A DNA stretch of 64,000 nt from Flavobacterium laiguense (GCF_003097655.1 NZ_QCZH01000002.1:1-64000), one strand, 5' to 3'. Positions 49,297 through 58,564 are shown, counted from the stretch's first letter. Numbers and translations: made by a program. The notes: generated by a model from the letters alone, not told the origin.

Positions 49297-51531
49297 TTGA
49301 AACCAATACTGTTCCTCATCACGCCCCCGTTTACCCAACTAAATACGCCTTATCCAGCAACGGCTTATATCAAAGGGTTTTTGAACACCAAAAACATTGA
49401 ATCGGTTCAGGCGGATTTGGGGATAGAAGTGATATTGAAATTGTTTTCGAAACAAGGGCTGGAAGAGATTTTTGGTCAAGCAAGAACAAACAATAAACCA
49501 AAAACTCCAAACACTCAGCGAATTCTCGCTTTACAAGACGAATACATCAAAACTATCGATTCAGTTATTGCATTTTTGCAGGGGAAGAATCCAACCTTGG
49601 CGCTCCAAATTTGTCAGGAAGATTTTCTGCCGGAAGCTTCAAGGTTTGCACAATTGGAAGAATTGGATTGGGCTTTCGGAACGATGGGAACGCAGGACAA
49701 AGCCAAACATTTGGCGACTTTGTACCTTGAAGATATCTCCGATTTTATCGTAGAATGTGTAGATGAGAATTTTGGTTTCAGTCGTTATGCGGAAAGATTG
49801 GGGCGTTCAGCCAATTCTTTTGACGAATTGTATAATGCTTTGCAACAAGAACCAACCTATATAGATAACATTCTTCTTTCGATTTTAAAAGAGAGAATAG
49901 AAACCGTTCAGCCAACACTATTCCTGATTTCAGTTCCGTTTCCTGGGAATTTATATTCAGCTTTTCGATCCGCACAATGGGTTAAAAAGCACTATCCGAA
50001 TATAAAAATCTCGATGGGAGGCGGTTTTCCAAATACCGAATTGCGTTCACTATCTGATGCTCGGGTTTTTGAGTTTTTCGATTACATCACTTTGGATGAT
50101 GGCGAAACGCCAATAGAAGAGTTAATTTCCAATATTCAAATTCCAAATTCCAACTTGGAAGGTGAAAATTCCAATGATAAAATTCCAAATTCCAAATCAT
50201 ACAAAAGGACATTCCTTTTAGAAGACGGAAAAGTAGTGTACAAAAACAACTCCACCAAACCAGATTACAAACAGTCCCAAGTGGGAACGCCCGATTATTC
50301 GGATTTGTTTTTGGACAAATACATTTCGGTTATCGAAATCGTTAATCCAATGCACCGATTGTGGAGCGACGGACGCTGGAATAAACTAACAATGGCGCAC
50401 GGTTGTTATTGGGGAAAATGCACGTTTTGTGATATTTCATTAGATTATATAAAAGTATACGAACCAGTTGCAGCAAACTTATTGTGCGACCGAATGGAAG
50501 AAATGATTGCCCAAACGGGAGAAACTGGTTTTCATTATGTAGACGAAGCCGCACCACCCGCTTTGATGCGCGCCTTGGCTCTCGAAATCCTTCGCAGGAA
50601 ACTGGCCGTTACGTGGTGGACGAACATTCGATTCGAAAAAAGTTTTACCCAAGATTTGTGTTTGTTGCTCAAAGCTTCGGGTTGTATTGCGGTTTCAGGA
50701 GGGTTAGAAGTGGCTTCTGACAGATTGTTGAAATTGATTGACAAAGGAGTAACGGTAGAGCAAGTGGCGAAAGTCACTCGGAATTTTACCGAAGCAGGCG
50801 TAATGGTACATGCTTATTTGATGTATGGTTATCCAACGCAAACGGTTCAAGAAACGGTGGACAGTCTCGAAATGGTGCGTCAATTGTTTGAAGCAGGCGT
50901 TTTGCAATCGGGATTTTGGCACCAATTTGCGATGACAGCGCACAGTCCGGTGGGAATGTTTCCAGAGCAATTTGGAGCTGTAAAAGAAACTGATGCTATT
51001 GGAACTTTTGCTAACAATGATATTAATTATACCGATTCAACAGGAATCGATCACGATAAATTCAGTTTCGGACTCAAGAAATCGCTGTTTAATTTTATGC
51101 ACGGGATTTGTTTTGATTACGAGCTACAAGATTGGTTTGATTTCAAAATTCCGAAAACGAAAATAGGAGCTGATTTTATTTTTGATGCTCTTCAAGAAGA
51201 AACTAATTTTAATACCAAACCTACTGCCAAAATCGTTTGGTTGGGAGGAAAACCATCAATTGAAACATTTACCAAATCCAAAAAAGGGAATTCTTGGGAA
51301 ATGATGACGCTGACTTTTCACGATAAAAAAGAAAGTTTCAGTATTCAGACCAATAAAAAGGAAGGGGAATGGCTGGTTGAAATGCTTCAAAAAATATCGG
51401 TTTCGAACACTAAAACCTTTTCTTTTCAGGAAGTAAAAACTGATTTTGAATCCCAATTGGAAGACTTCGAATTGTTTTGGTACTCTAAACCTGTAAATAC
51501 TTTGAGGGAATTTGGGTTGTTGGTGTTGTAG
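49297..51531 (+). CDS. Radical SAM protein (B12-binding-type architecture)
   Basis: A 744-residue protein. The N-terminal about 320 residues contain an open Rossmann region (KPILFLITPPFTQLNTPYPA; FYSFRSAQWVKKHYPNIKIS and GGGFPNTELRSL) like B12-binding radical SAM enzymes. The SAM cluster is GCYWGKCTFCDISLDYIKVY at about residues 365-385: C-x4-C-x2-C, with one more residue than the common C-x3-C-x2-C. GGLEVASDRLLKLIDKGVTV is the SAM-binding barrel part. The start is a TTG at 49297, just at the conserved first residue. A short repeat-derived insertion is present near residue 280. Substrate unknown. Monocistronic. Confidence 0.8.
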   Translation: MKPILFLITPPFTQLNTPYPATAYIKGFLNTKNIESVQADLGIEVILKLFSKQGLEEIFGQARTNNKPKTPNTQRILALQDEYIKTIDSVIAFLQGKNPTLALQICQEDFLPEASRFAQLEELDWAFGTMGTQDKAKHLATLYLEDISDFIVECVDENFGFSRYAERLGRSANSFDELYNALQQEPTYIDNILLSILKERIETVQPTLFLISVPFPGNLYSAFRSAQWVKKHYPNIKISMGGGFPNTELRSLSDARVFEFFDYITLDDGETPIEELISNIQIPNSNLEGENSNDKIPNSKSYKRTFLLEDGKVVYKNNSTKPDYKQSQVGTPDYSDLFLDKYISVIEIVNPMHRLWSDGRWNKLTMAHGCYWGKCTFCDISLDYIKVYEPVAANLLCDRMEEMIAQTGETGFHYVDEAAPPALMRALALEILRRKLAVTWWTNIRFEKSFTQDLCLLLKASGCIAVSGGLEVASDRLLKLIDKGVTVEQVAKVTRNFTEAGVMVHAYLMYGYPTQTVQETVDSLEMVRQLFEAGVLQSGFWHQFAMTAHSPVGMFPEQFGAVKETDAIGTFANNDINYTDSTGIDHDKFSFGLKKSLFNFMHGICFDYELQDWFDFKIPKTKIGADFIFDALQEETNFNTKPTAKIVWLGGKPSIETFTKSKKGNSWEMMTLTFHDKKESFSIQTNKKEGEWLVEMLQKISVSNTKTFSFQEVKTDFESQLEDFELFWYSKPVNTLREFGLLVL
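50125..50197 (+). repeat. Interspersed repeat within the radical SAM gene
   Basis: The words AATTCCAAATTCCAA and CCAACTTGGAAG occur several times as direct and inverted copies. They stay in frame and encode an odd stretch rich in Ile/Pro/Asn/Ser (NIQIPNSNLEGENSNDKIPN), unlike the neighbouring enzyme. It looks like an inserted short repeat that is tolerated at a loop. Confidence 0.5.
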
Positions 51532-51663
51532 TTCAAAATTGCACCATAAATAAAACAAGTTTGTGTTGTATTGGTCCACGGATTAAACTGATTGGCACGG
51601 ATTTCATTTTTTTGAGTCAAATCTATATTTTTATCTGTGTAAAATCTGCGGGCTAATTTATGT

Positions 51664-51704
51664 TTTATAAATTTATAAATGATTTATAAATGATTTATAA
51701 ATGT
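51664..51704. repeat. AT-rich tandem repeat TTTATAAATGA
   Basis: Four near-identical copies of an 11-base unit (TTTATAAATGA) follow each other in the gap between the radical SAM and aldehyde dehydrogenase genes. The preceding stretch (51580-51655) has CACGGATTAAACTGATTGGC and ATCTGTGTAAAATCTGCGGG, words typical of flavobacterial intergenic repeats. Confidence 0.6.
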
Positions 51705-51752
51705 TTTGAACTCTTGGTATGAGTCACAGACAGCATAATTAATTGCCAAAAT

Positions 51753-53135
51753 CTATTTTTTCCATTGACCTCTTAAATGATAGGCTTTAGGTTTTGTAAA
51801 TGCTCGAATCCCAGCATGCGAAAGTGTCGAACCAAAACCAGAATTTTTTCTGCCAGACCAAGGTAAAGCAGGAGAGACACGGTCGCAGCAGTTCCAATAA
51901 CTAGTTCCAGAGTTTATTTTTGATAATATAGTTTCTCCTCTTTTTTGCGATTTTGAATATACTGCGGCAGTCAGTCCATAGGCTGTGTCATTCATAAGTT
52001 GGATAGCTTCCTCATCAGTTGCAACTTTCATAATTCCGATAATTGGACCAAAAGATTCTTCTTGCATGACAAGCATATCGTTTGTTACATCTGTTAGAAC
52101 CGTTGCTTCAAAATAATTACCAGGTTTGTCGATACGTTTTCCTCCACAGGTAAGTTTTGCACCTTTCGCCAAAGCGTCATTTATTTGATTTTCCAGAACT
52201 TCTATTTGTGCAGCTCGAGTAAGTGCCGCTAGATAAACTCCGTCTTCAGTAGGCAATCCAGATTTCCAAGATTGTACTTCTTCAACAAAATGTTTGATGA
52301 ACTCATCGTAGTTTTTTTCTTGAATATAAATACGCTCTACTGAGCAACAACTTTGACCATTATTATAAAAAGCTCCATCGGCAGTTCCAATGGCGATGTT
52401 TTTTATATCTTCTACATCATCAGCTACATAAAGTGGGTCTTTTCCACCCAATTCAATTTGACAAGGCACCATTTTTGGAGCTACTTTTTGGTATATAAAT
52501 TGCCCCGTTTTATGAGAACCCGTAAAAAAATAACCGTCAAAATCCATTTCTAATAATGCAGCTCCTATGTCTCCTTTTCCTATAGCGATTTCAAAAACAT
52601 TTGAAGGTACTCCAGCTTCTAAAAGCAATTTCTGAATTTCTAATCCTGTTAAACTAGAATACTCCGAAGGTTTATAAAGTACCGAGTTCCCAGCTAATAA
52701 TGCAGGAACAATTACATTAATACCAACCAAATAAGGATAATTCCACGCCGAAATATTACAGACAACACCCAGTGGTTCATAAACAATTTTCTCACCCATA
52801 CCGTCTTGTTCACTCATGTATTCGTCAGCCAAATAGTTGTAGGCATTATTACAAAGCCAAGTAATTCGGGCAATTCCTCCGTTGATTTCGTTTTTGGATT
52901 GTTGCAAAGGTTTGCCAACTTCTGAAGTTAGTATTTGAGCAAGATTTTCAATGTTTTTTTCTAATAAAACTTTGAAGTTTATTAAAGCAGTAATCCTTTG
53001 GTCCAATGATTTTTGGCTCCAATCCAATTGACCTATCTTTAGAGTATTGAATTTTTGAGATAAGCTAGTTTCGTTGTCTTGATGGATAGATGTAATCGTT
53101 TTTCCAGTAGCTGGATTTATTATTTCTAGTTGCAT
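51753..53135 (-). CDS. NAD(P)-dependent aldehyde dehydrogenase
   Basis: A 460-residue aldehyde dehydrogenase. The general base lies in IELGGKDP (Glu228) and the catalytic Cys263 in NNGQSCCSVERI; the cofactor-loop FTGSHKTGQ and the oxyanion Asn128 in CNISAWNYP are present. The length is short but normal for the group. It is the last gene of a five-gene operon and overlaps the upstream hydrolase gene by 10 bases. In the proposed pathway it oxidises gamma-glutamyl-aminoacetaldehyde to gamma-glutamylglycine. Its specificity cannot be read from the sequence; the reading relies on the operon. Confidence 0.87.
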   Translation of the reverse strand: MQLEIINPATGKTITSIHQDNETSLSQKFNTLKIGQLDWSQKSLDQRITALINFKVLLEKNIENLAQILTSEVGKPLQQSKNEINGGIARITWLCNNAYNYLADEYMSEQDGMGEKIVYEPLGVVCNISAWNYPYLVGINVIVPALLAGNSVLYKPSEYSSLTGLEIQKLLLEAGVPSNVFEIAIGKGDIGAALLEMDFDGYFFTGSHKTGQFIYQKVAPKMVPCQIELGGKDPLYVADDVEDIKNIAIGTADGAFYNNGQSCCSVERIYIQEKNYDEFIKHFVEEVQSWKSGLPTEDGVYLAALTRAAQIEVLENQINDALAKGAKLTCGGKRIDKPGNYFEATVLTDVTNDMLVMQEESFGPIIGIMKVATDEEAIQLMNDTAYGLTAAVYSKSQKRGETILSKINSGTSYWNCCDRVSPALPWSGRKNSGFGSTLSHAGIRAFTKPKAYHLRGQWKK

Positions 53136-53794
53136 ATTGTATCGATTAAAGCTGTTCTTATGTTTTTACTAAAAGGATTCTCCAAATCATTCATTCTTTC
53201 GGGATGCCATTGTACGCCCAATATAAATTGCTTTTCAGGATCGCTAGATTCAATTACTTCGATAACTCCATCTTCAGAAAAAGCTGTGGCTTTCAAATCT
53301 GCTCCTAATTTGTCAATCGATTGATGATGGGCACTATTGACTTCCCCTTTTATTTGATGTACAATTTTATAAAAAAGAGAATCTTCTGCGACTTGAATTG
53401 GGTGTATTTTATCGAATTCTTCTTTTTTATGAATCTCATTTTGAATTTTGCCATTGTCTAAATGTAGAGTGCCTCCTTTGTAGGTATTTATTAGTTGCAA
53501 TCCTCTACAAATACCGAGAATTGGTTTCTTTTGTTCTAGAGATAATTTTAAAACTTCAATTTCAAATTGATCACGAGCAACATTAAATGCTGACGGAGCA
53601 TTTTCATATTTTATTTTTTCAGTGGGTTCCATATCTATACCACCTGTAAATACAATTGCATCACAATTCGATACCTCTTCCAAATTGTTTTCTTGGTAGG
53701 TAAGTACAATAATCTCTATGTTTTTATCACCTCCTTTTACCCATTTGGGATAGTTTTGGAAATTAGTTTCAGAAAATGTGACTCCTATTTTCAT
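53126..53794 (-). CDS. Gamma-glutamyl hydrolase, PuuD-like class I amidotransferase
   Basis: A 222-residue class I glutamine-amidotransferase-fold hydrolase of the PuuD group (gamma-glutamyl-GABA hydrolase). The catalytic triad is visible: Cys96 in GICRGLQ and His197/Glu199 in QWHPERM. There is no synthetase partner, so it hydrolyses gamma-glutamyl amides rather than giving ammonia. It starts one base after the alcohol dehydrogenase stop. In the pathway proposed for this operon it splits gamma-glutamylglycine into glutamate and glycine, regenerating glutamate. Confidence 0.85.
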   Translation of the reverse strand: MKIGVTFSETNFQNYPKWVKGGDKNIEIIVLTYQENNLEEVSNCDAIVFTGGIDMEPTEKIKYENAPSAFNVARDQFEIEVLKLSLEQKKPILGICRGLQLINTYKGGTLHLDNGKIQNEIHKKEEFDKIHPIQVAEDSLFYKIVHQIKGEVNSAHHQSIDKLGADLKATAFSEDGVIEVIESSDPEKQFILGVQWHPERMNDLENPFSKNIRTALIDTICN

Positions 53795-53795
53795 T

Positions 53796-54932
53796 TTAAA
53801 GTGCTTCTAAATATAATTTTTTAAAATCTTCTCTGCTTACTGGTTTGGGATTATTTGGATGGGCAAAATCTGCCAATGCCAAATCTGCAAGAGTTTCAAT
53901 ATGTTCTATTTTTACTCCTATTTCGCTCAATTTATGTGGAATGTTTATTTTGGTATTCAAATCAAAAAGGTATTGTACTACGGCTTCTCCAGTATGTTCT
54001 TTTAGTTCTAGTGTTTGCGCTATTCTTTTGAACTTTTCTTCGTTTCCTTCAATATTAAAACGCATTCCGTATGGAATATTTACTGCATTTGCCAAGCCAT
54101 GATGCGTATCCAATAAAGTCGAAAGTGGGTGAGCCAAAGAGTGTACCACTCCAAGTCCTTTCTGGAATGCAATCGCTCCCATCATAGAGCCCAATAACAT
54201 TTTACTGCGTGATTCAATATCTGGATTATTAGTTGCTTTTTCTAGGGATTCACTAATCAGTTTTATTCCTTCTAATGCAATTCCATCACAAATTGGGTGG
54301 TAGTTTTTCGCCAAAAAAGCTTCCATGTTGTGGGTTAACGCATCCATACCCGTAGCTGCAGTAATAAATGCAGGTAACTCCATGGTTAGCATAGGGTCAG
54401 CAAATACAATAGCTGCTAAAAGTTTTGGAGAAAATAATATCTTTTTTTGATGGGTTTCATCGTCAGAAATAATGGCACTTCGACCAACTTCACTTCCTGT
54501 TCCAGCGGTTGTGGGGATAGTAATTAAAACGGGAACATCATTTGTAATATAAACATCTCCACCTATTAAATCGTCATATTTAAAAAGGTCTTCTCGATGA
54601 TTGATTCGCAAAGCAATGGCTCTTGCCACGTCTAAACCAGCTCCACCACCTATACCAATAATACAATCACAATTGGCATTATCGTAAGCATCTCCACCTT
54701 TGTAAACATCCGATTTTACAGGGTTTTTATGAATGTCATAAAATATTTCAGGTTCAAAACCAGCCTGCTGTAAATCGGCAATGATTGCTTTAAAAAAAGG
54801 TAATTCGAAGACATTTGGATCCGTTGCTATTAAAGGTTTTTTGAATCCGTTTTTTATTAAATAAGCAGGTAATTCTTTTATGACTCCAGCTCCAAAACGA
54901 ATTATAGTAGGGAAATTAAATTGTGATATCAT
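53796..54932 (-). CDS. Iron-containing alcohol dehydrogenase
   Basis: A 378-residue group III alcohol dehydrogenase with an NAD-binding GIGGGAGLD segment (residues 94-101). The metal ligands are Asp197 and His201 in GMDALTHN, His268 in SLAHPLS and His278 in HHG, and the PTTAGTGSEV cofactor loop is at 140-149. It oxidises a primary alcohol. In the operon its substrate would be gamma-glutamylethanolamide, which has a free hydroxyl; this would explain why an alcohol dehydrogenase rather than the flavin oxidase of putrescine pathways is present. It is 31 bases after the glutamine-synthetase-like gene. Confidence 0.88.
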   Translation of the reverse strand: MISQFNFPTIIRFGAGVIKELPAYLIKNGFKKPLIATDPNVFELPFFKAIIADLQQAGFEPEIFYDIHKNPVKSDVYKGGDAYDNANCDCIIGIGGGAGLDVARAIALRINHREDLFKYDDLIGGDVYITNDVPVLITIPTTAGTGSEVGRSAIISDDETHQKKILFSPKLLAAIVFADPMLTMELPAFITAATGMDALTHNMEAFLAKNYHPICDGIALEGIKLISESLEKATNNPDIESRSKMLLGSMMGAIAFQKGLGVVHSLAHPLSTLLDTHHGLANAVNIPYGMRFNIEGNEEKFKRIAQTLELKEHTGEAVVQYLFDLNTKINIPHKLSEIGVKIEHIETLADLALADFAHPNNPKPVSREDFKKLYLEAL

Positions 54933-54963
54933 ATTTTTTGTTGTGTGTTAAAACAGTGTAATT

Positions 54964-56322
54964 TTAAATTATTTCAAAATAACGTTTCATTTCCCAATCG
55001 GTTACCGCTTTGCTAAATTGTCTCCATTCCCATTCTCTGGATTGCGTAAAATGTTGAACAAATGTTTCGCCAAAAAGCTCGTTTGCGATTTTTGAATTTT
55101 TCATTAGCATTGTACTGTCAATTAAATTTTTCGAAAGTCGACCATTGCTTTCATCGGTATAACCATTTCCAATTGTTCGGGCTTGTTTGAGTTCTAAATT
55201 GTTTTTTATCCCATACAATCCAGCCGCCAAACAAGCGGATAAGGCTAAATAGGGGTTGGTATCTGCTCCGATAATTCTAGTTTCTAGGCGACAGGATTTG
55301 GAACCCAATGGCAAAGACCGCAACGCTACAGTGCGATTGTCAATTCCCCAAGTAAGGGTTGTTGGTGCCCAAGCTCCTTCGACCAAACGTTTGTATGAGT
55401 TTACTGTTGGTGCGATCATTGGTAAAATTTGGGGTAAACAAAGCAATTGACCAGCAATATAACTGCGCATCATATCACTCATTTTGTTGGGATCATTTTC
55501 ATCGAAAAATAAATTTTGACTGGCTTCTGAATTCCAAATACTTTGATGAATGTGACCGCCACAACCGGGTAAGTTCTCAGAAATTTTGGCCATAAAAGTG
55601 GCCATGATTCCGTGTTTGTATGCGATTTCTTTAACAGAAGTTTTGAATAATGTAGCTCTGTCACCGGACAAAATAGATGTCCCATATTTTATTGCAATTT
55701 CATATGTTCCGGGGCCTGTTTCGGTATGCAATCCTTCTACGGGAATATCAAATTGGGTCAATAGGTCGAATAAATCTGTAAAATAGTCATTCTTTAATGA
55801 GGTTCTCAAAATAGAATAGCCAAACATTCCGGGAGTAAGTGGATTGAGATTTTGGAAATTCTTGGCTGCTGCCGATTCCGGTGTTTCGGCAAAATTAAAC
55901 CATTCGAACTCTTGAGAAACCAATGGTGTAAAACCAGCAGTATTGGCTTGATTTTCTATCTTTTTCAATAATTGTCTAGGGCAAATTTCGAGTGGATTTC
56001 CATCAACTTTTATAAATTCACCAAGAAAAAAAGGAATGTTATTTTCCCAAGGTATTTTTCGAAAAGTATTGAAATCCAGTTTTACTTTGGCGTCTGGGTA
56101 TCCCGTGTGCCATCCAGTAAAGCTACCTTTGTCATAAGCAACATCGGCCATGTCCCAACCAAAAACCACATCGCAATATCCAAAATCACTGTCGCAAATG
56201 GATAGGAATTTTTCTGTGGAGATATATTTTCCTCTCAAAACGCCATCAATATCGCAAATAGCGAGCTTTACTTTTCCAGAAGGATGATGCTTTATATAAT
56301 CTATAATTTCAATTTTATTCAT
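54964..56322 (-). CDS. Gamma-glutamylamine synthetase, glutamine synthetase family
   Basis: A 452-residue glutamine synthetase-family enzyme of the PuuA/GlnA4 kind. The first domain begins AICDIDGVLRGKYIS. Metal and substrate residues are in SQEFEW (Glu138/140) and LPGCGGHIHQS (which replaces the NGSGMHVHQS of true synthetases), with RTVALRSLP and CRLETRIIGADTNPYLALSA at the end. The family couples an amine to glutamate with ATP. True GlnA is unlikely because it stands with catabolic genes, not with nitrogen control. Here the amine is most plausibly ethanolamine, since the permease next to it is of the ethanolamine type. Confidence 0.85.
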   Translation of the reverse strand: MNKIEIIDYIKHHPSGKVKLAICDIDGVLRGKYISTEKFLSICDSDFGYCDVVFGWDMADVAYDKGSFTGWHTGYPDAKVKLDFNTFRKIPWENNIPFFLGEFIKVDGNPLEICPRQLLKKIENQANTAGFTPLVSQEFEWFNFAETPESAAAKNFQNLNPLTPGMFGYSILRTSLKNDYFTDLFDLLTQFDIPVEGLHTETGPGTYEIAIKYGTSILSGDRATLFKTSVKEIAYKHGIMATFMAKISENLPGCGGHIHQSIWNSEASQNLFFDENDPNKMSDMMRSYIAGQLLCLPQILPMIAPTVNSYKRLVEGAWAPTTLTWGIDNRTVALRSLPLGSKSCRLETRIIGADTNPYLALSACLAAGLYGIKNNLELKQARTIGNGYTDESNGRLSKNLIDSTMLMKNSKIANELFGETFVQHFTQSREWEWRQFSKAVTDWEMKRYFEII

Positions 56323-56489
56323 TTTTAATATTTCTTTTAGAATTAATAAAATGGTTTAAAAAAGGATATGTTTTAGTGTCTGTTATTTTTAGTATTAATC
56401 AGTTTTACAGTATTTTACAACTCAAACTTGATTTACATATAGACTTTTCAATCATTATAAAACTATGAAATTTATTAGAATTCAGTGTG

Positions 56490-57785
56490 TTATTTATGAA
56501 AGATTTTGAATAATATATAACTGATAATGATGAATCCGAAATAGTACAATGCTAAAGTTTGATTGTAATAACTCATAGCAACAAGCGATACTAGTCCAAT
56601 AACTAAAGCCACAATGGGAAGAATTGGATACATTGGTACAACAAAAGGGCGTTCCAGTTCTGGCTCTGTTTGACGTAATTTTAATAATGACAACATAGAA
56701 AGCACATATAAAGAAAGTGCCCCAAAAACGGCAATTGTAATAATATCTCCAGTTTTGTTTGTGAATAAAGCTATAATTCCCAAAAGCATATTTACGATTA
56801 GTGCATTTGAAGGAGTTTGAAATTTCTCATTTACTTTTCCTAGAAATCTTGGTGCGTAACTTATTTTTCCAAATTCCATTGTGGCTCTACCACCTGCAAG
56901 TATAAGTCCATGAAAAGAAGCAATTAACCCAAAAAGACCAATACCAATAAGTAATTGATACATTAGACTATTTGTAGAAACAATCATTCCCATAGCCATT
57001 GGCAAAGGAGAATCAGATAGACTGCCGTCTGTTTTATAAACTACTTTTTCCCAACCACCAACACCTATTGCAGCAACATAAACAAGTACGCACAAAACCA
57101 ATAATGTAAAAAGAGCACTTCCAAATCCTTTTGTAATGTCTTTTTGAGGATTCTTAGATTCTTCCGCCACATTTGCAATGCCTTCTATTCCAAGAAAAAA
57201 CCAAATGGCAAAAGGAATAGCAGCAAATATGCCACCCAAACCATTTATACTTGGATTATGAGTAAAATTTTCGACAGAAAAATGTGGAATTGTAACACCA
57301 AAAAATAAAATTAATTCACCAACGGCAAGAATTGTTATCAATAATTCGAATGTTGCTGCCAGTTTAACACCAATTATATTAAGAACAGTAAATATGAAGT
57401 AAGCAATAATCGCAAAATACACGACATTTATCTGAGGGAAGTTTAAATTTAAATAAGCGCCAATGGCAAATGCAATGGCTGGCGGAGCAAATACAAATTC
57501 AACAATTTGTGCCAAACCAGTTATGAAACCAAGGTCTTTTCCAAAGGCTCTATTGACATAATCAAAACCGCCACCTGCTTTTGGAATGGCACAGGCTAAT
57601 TCAGAATAAGAAAAACTAAAACAGGCGTACATTATCGCAATTATTATAGTGGCAATTCCCATTCCATAAGTCCCCGCTTTTTCCAGACCTAAATTCCATC
57701 CAAAATACATTCCTGAAATTACATAACCTACTCCCAAACCCCAAAGTAATAGAGGGGACAACGATTTTTTTAAATGTGTACTCAT
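56490..57785 (-). CDS. APC family permease, ethanolamine permease type
   Basis: A 431-residue permease with twelve predicted membrane segments. The start SPLLLWGLGVGYVISGMYFG and the segment AIPKAGGGFDYVNRAFGKDLGF (split) are hallmarks of the ethanolamine permease group of the APC superfamily, as I recall from their characteristic text; closely related members carry other amines. It should take up an amine with proton coupling. It is the first gene of the five-gene operon and lies 167 bases from the ligase gene, so there may be an internal promoter. The ATG is at 57785. Confidence 0.82.
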   Translation of the reverse strand: MSTHLKKSLSPLLLWGLGVGYVISGMYFGWNLGLEKAGTYGMGIATIIIAIMYACFSFSYSELACAIPKAGGGFDYVNRAFGKDLGFITGLAQIVEFVFAPPAIAFAIGAYLNLNFPQINVVYFAIIAYFIFTVLNIIGVKLAATFELLITILAVGELILFFGVTIPHFSVENFTHNPSINGLGGIFAAIPFAIWFFLGIEGIANVAEESKNPQKDITKGFGSALFTLLVLCVLVYVAAIGVGGWEKVVYKTDGSLSDSPLPMAMGMIVSTNSLMYQLLIGIGLFGLIASFHGLILAGGRATMEFGKISYAPRFLGKVNEKFQTPSNALIVNMLLGIIALFTNKTGDIITIAVFGALSLYVLSMLSLLKLRQTEPELERPFVVPMYPILPIVALVIGLVSLVAMSYYNQTLALYYFGFIIISYILFKIFHK

Positions 57786-58078
57786 AAAATTTTGCTTTTG
57801 ATTATTAAATGTTTTGTTTTTGAAATTGAAATCTTTGTTAAATATTACATATTCGTCTGCTGTTTTAAGAAAATTCTGTTTTTTTAAAGAATTATTAAAT
57901 TTAGATTTAAAATCGATACAACAAGGAATTATTGCTGATTTTTATTGTAATCTCAGTTTTTGTTCGTAAAAACGCATTAAATAAAAGAATTTTGTTTATA
58001 AATATGCGATATATATTTATTTTTTATATTCAGTAACGATTTCTTTGACTATTTTTACCATTCCAAAATTTATATAAA
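57786..58078. other. Divergent promoter region between the amine operon and the carboxylase operon
   Basis: 293 bases separate the permease gene (minus) from the BCCP gene (plus). It is very AT-rich. Candidates are the palindromic GATTTAAAATC near 57902 and the stretch TATGCGATATATATTT near 58004. No exact TAnnTTTG element with a -33 TTG was found on either strand. Promoters for both operons must lie here. Confidence 0.5.
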
Positions 58079-58564
58079 ATGAGTACAAACTTTAAAGTAA
58101 AAGTAAATGACACTTTTCAATTTGATTTTGAAAAGGAAAGTGTTTTACAACTCGATGCTGTTGTTGTTGATGAATATAAACTTCATGTTTTGCATCAAAA
58201 TAGCCCCTATAATGCCGAAATCATCTCGTCTGATTTCAATCAAAAAAGCTATACCGTAAAAGTGAATAACAACAATTATACGGTTGCTATTTCAAACGAA
58301 TTGGATTCACTCATCAAAGAAATGGGATTTGAAGTTGGTTTGACCAAACAAGTCAATGCCATCAAAGCGCCTATGCCAGGTTTGATACTAGAAATTAGTG
58401 TAGAAGTTGGACAAACGGTTAAAGAAAATGACAACTTAATTATTTTGGGAGCCATGAAAATGGAAAATAGTTTTCTTTCACCAAGAGAAGGAGTTATCAA
58501 AACTATTTTGGTCAATACTGGAGATGCAGTAGAAAAAGGACAGTTGTTAATTGAGTTTGAATAG
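58079..58564 (+). CDS. Biotin carboxyl carrier protein
   Basis: A 161-residue BCCP. The C-terminal biotinyl domain (about 93-161) has the biotinylation site Lys127 in GAMKMENSF, preceded by IKAPMPGLILEI. The N-terminal about 85 residues, with alternating strands, fit the BT (bridging) domain of acyl-CoA carboxylases. It carries CO2 on biotin between the biotin carboxylase and carboxyltransferase encoded downstream. It is the first gene of a three-gene operon; there are 115 bases before accC, perhaps with an interspersed AAGAAGCAAGAA type stretch. Confidence 0.9.
   Translation: MSTNFKVKVNDTFQFDFEKESVLQLDAVVVDEYKLHVLHQNSPYNAEIISSDFNQKSYTVKVNNNNYTVAISNELDSLIKEMGFEVGLTKQVNAIKAPMPGLILEISVEVGQTVKENDNLIILGAMKMENSFLSPREGVIKTILVNTGDAVEKGQLLIEFE

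Noticed and set aside
51753..57785. Reading the amine operon as a putrescine (Puu) pathway
   Set aside because: PuuB oxidase and an aminotransferase are missing, while an alcohol dehydrogenase and an ethanolamine-type permease are present.
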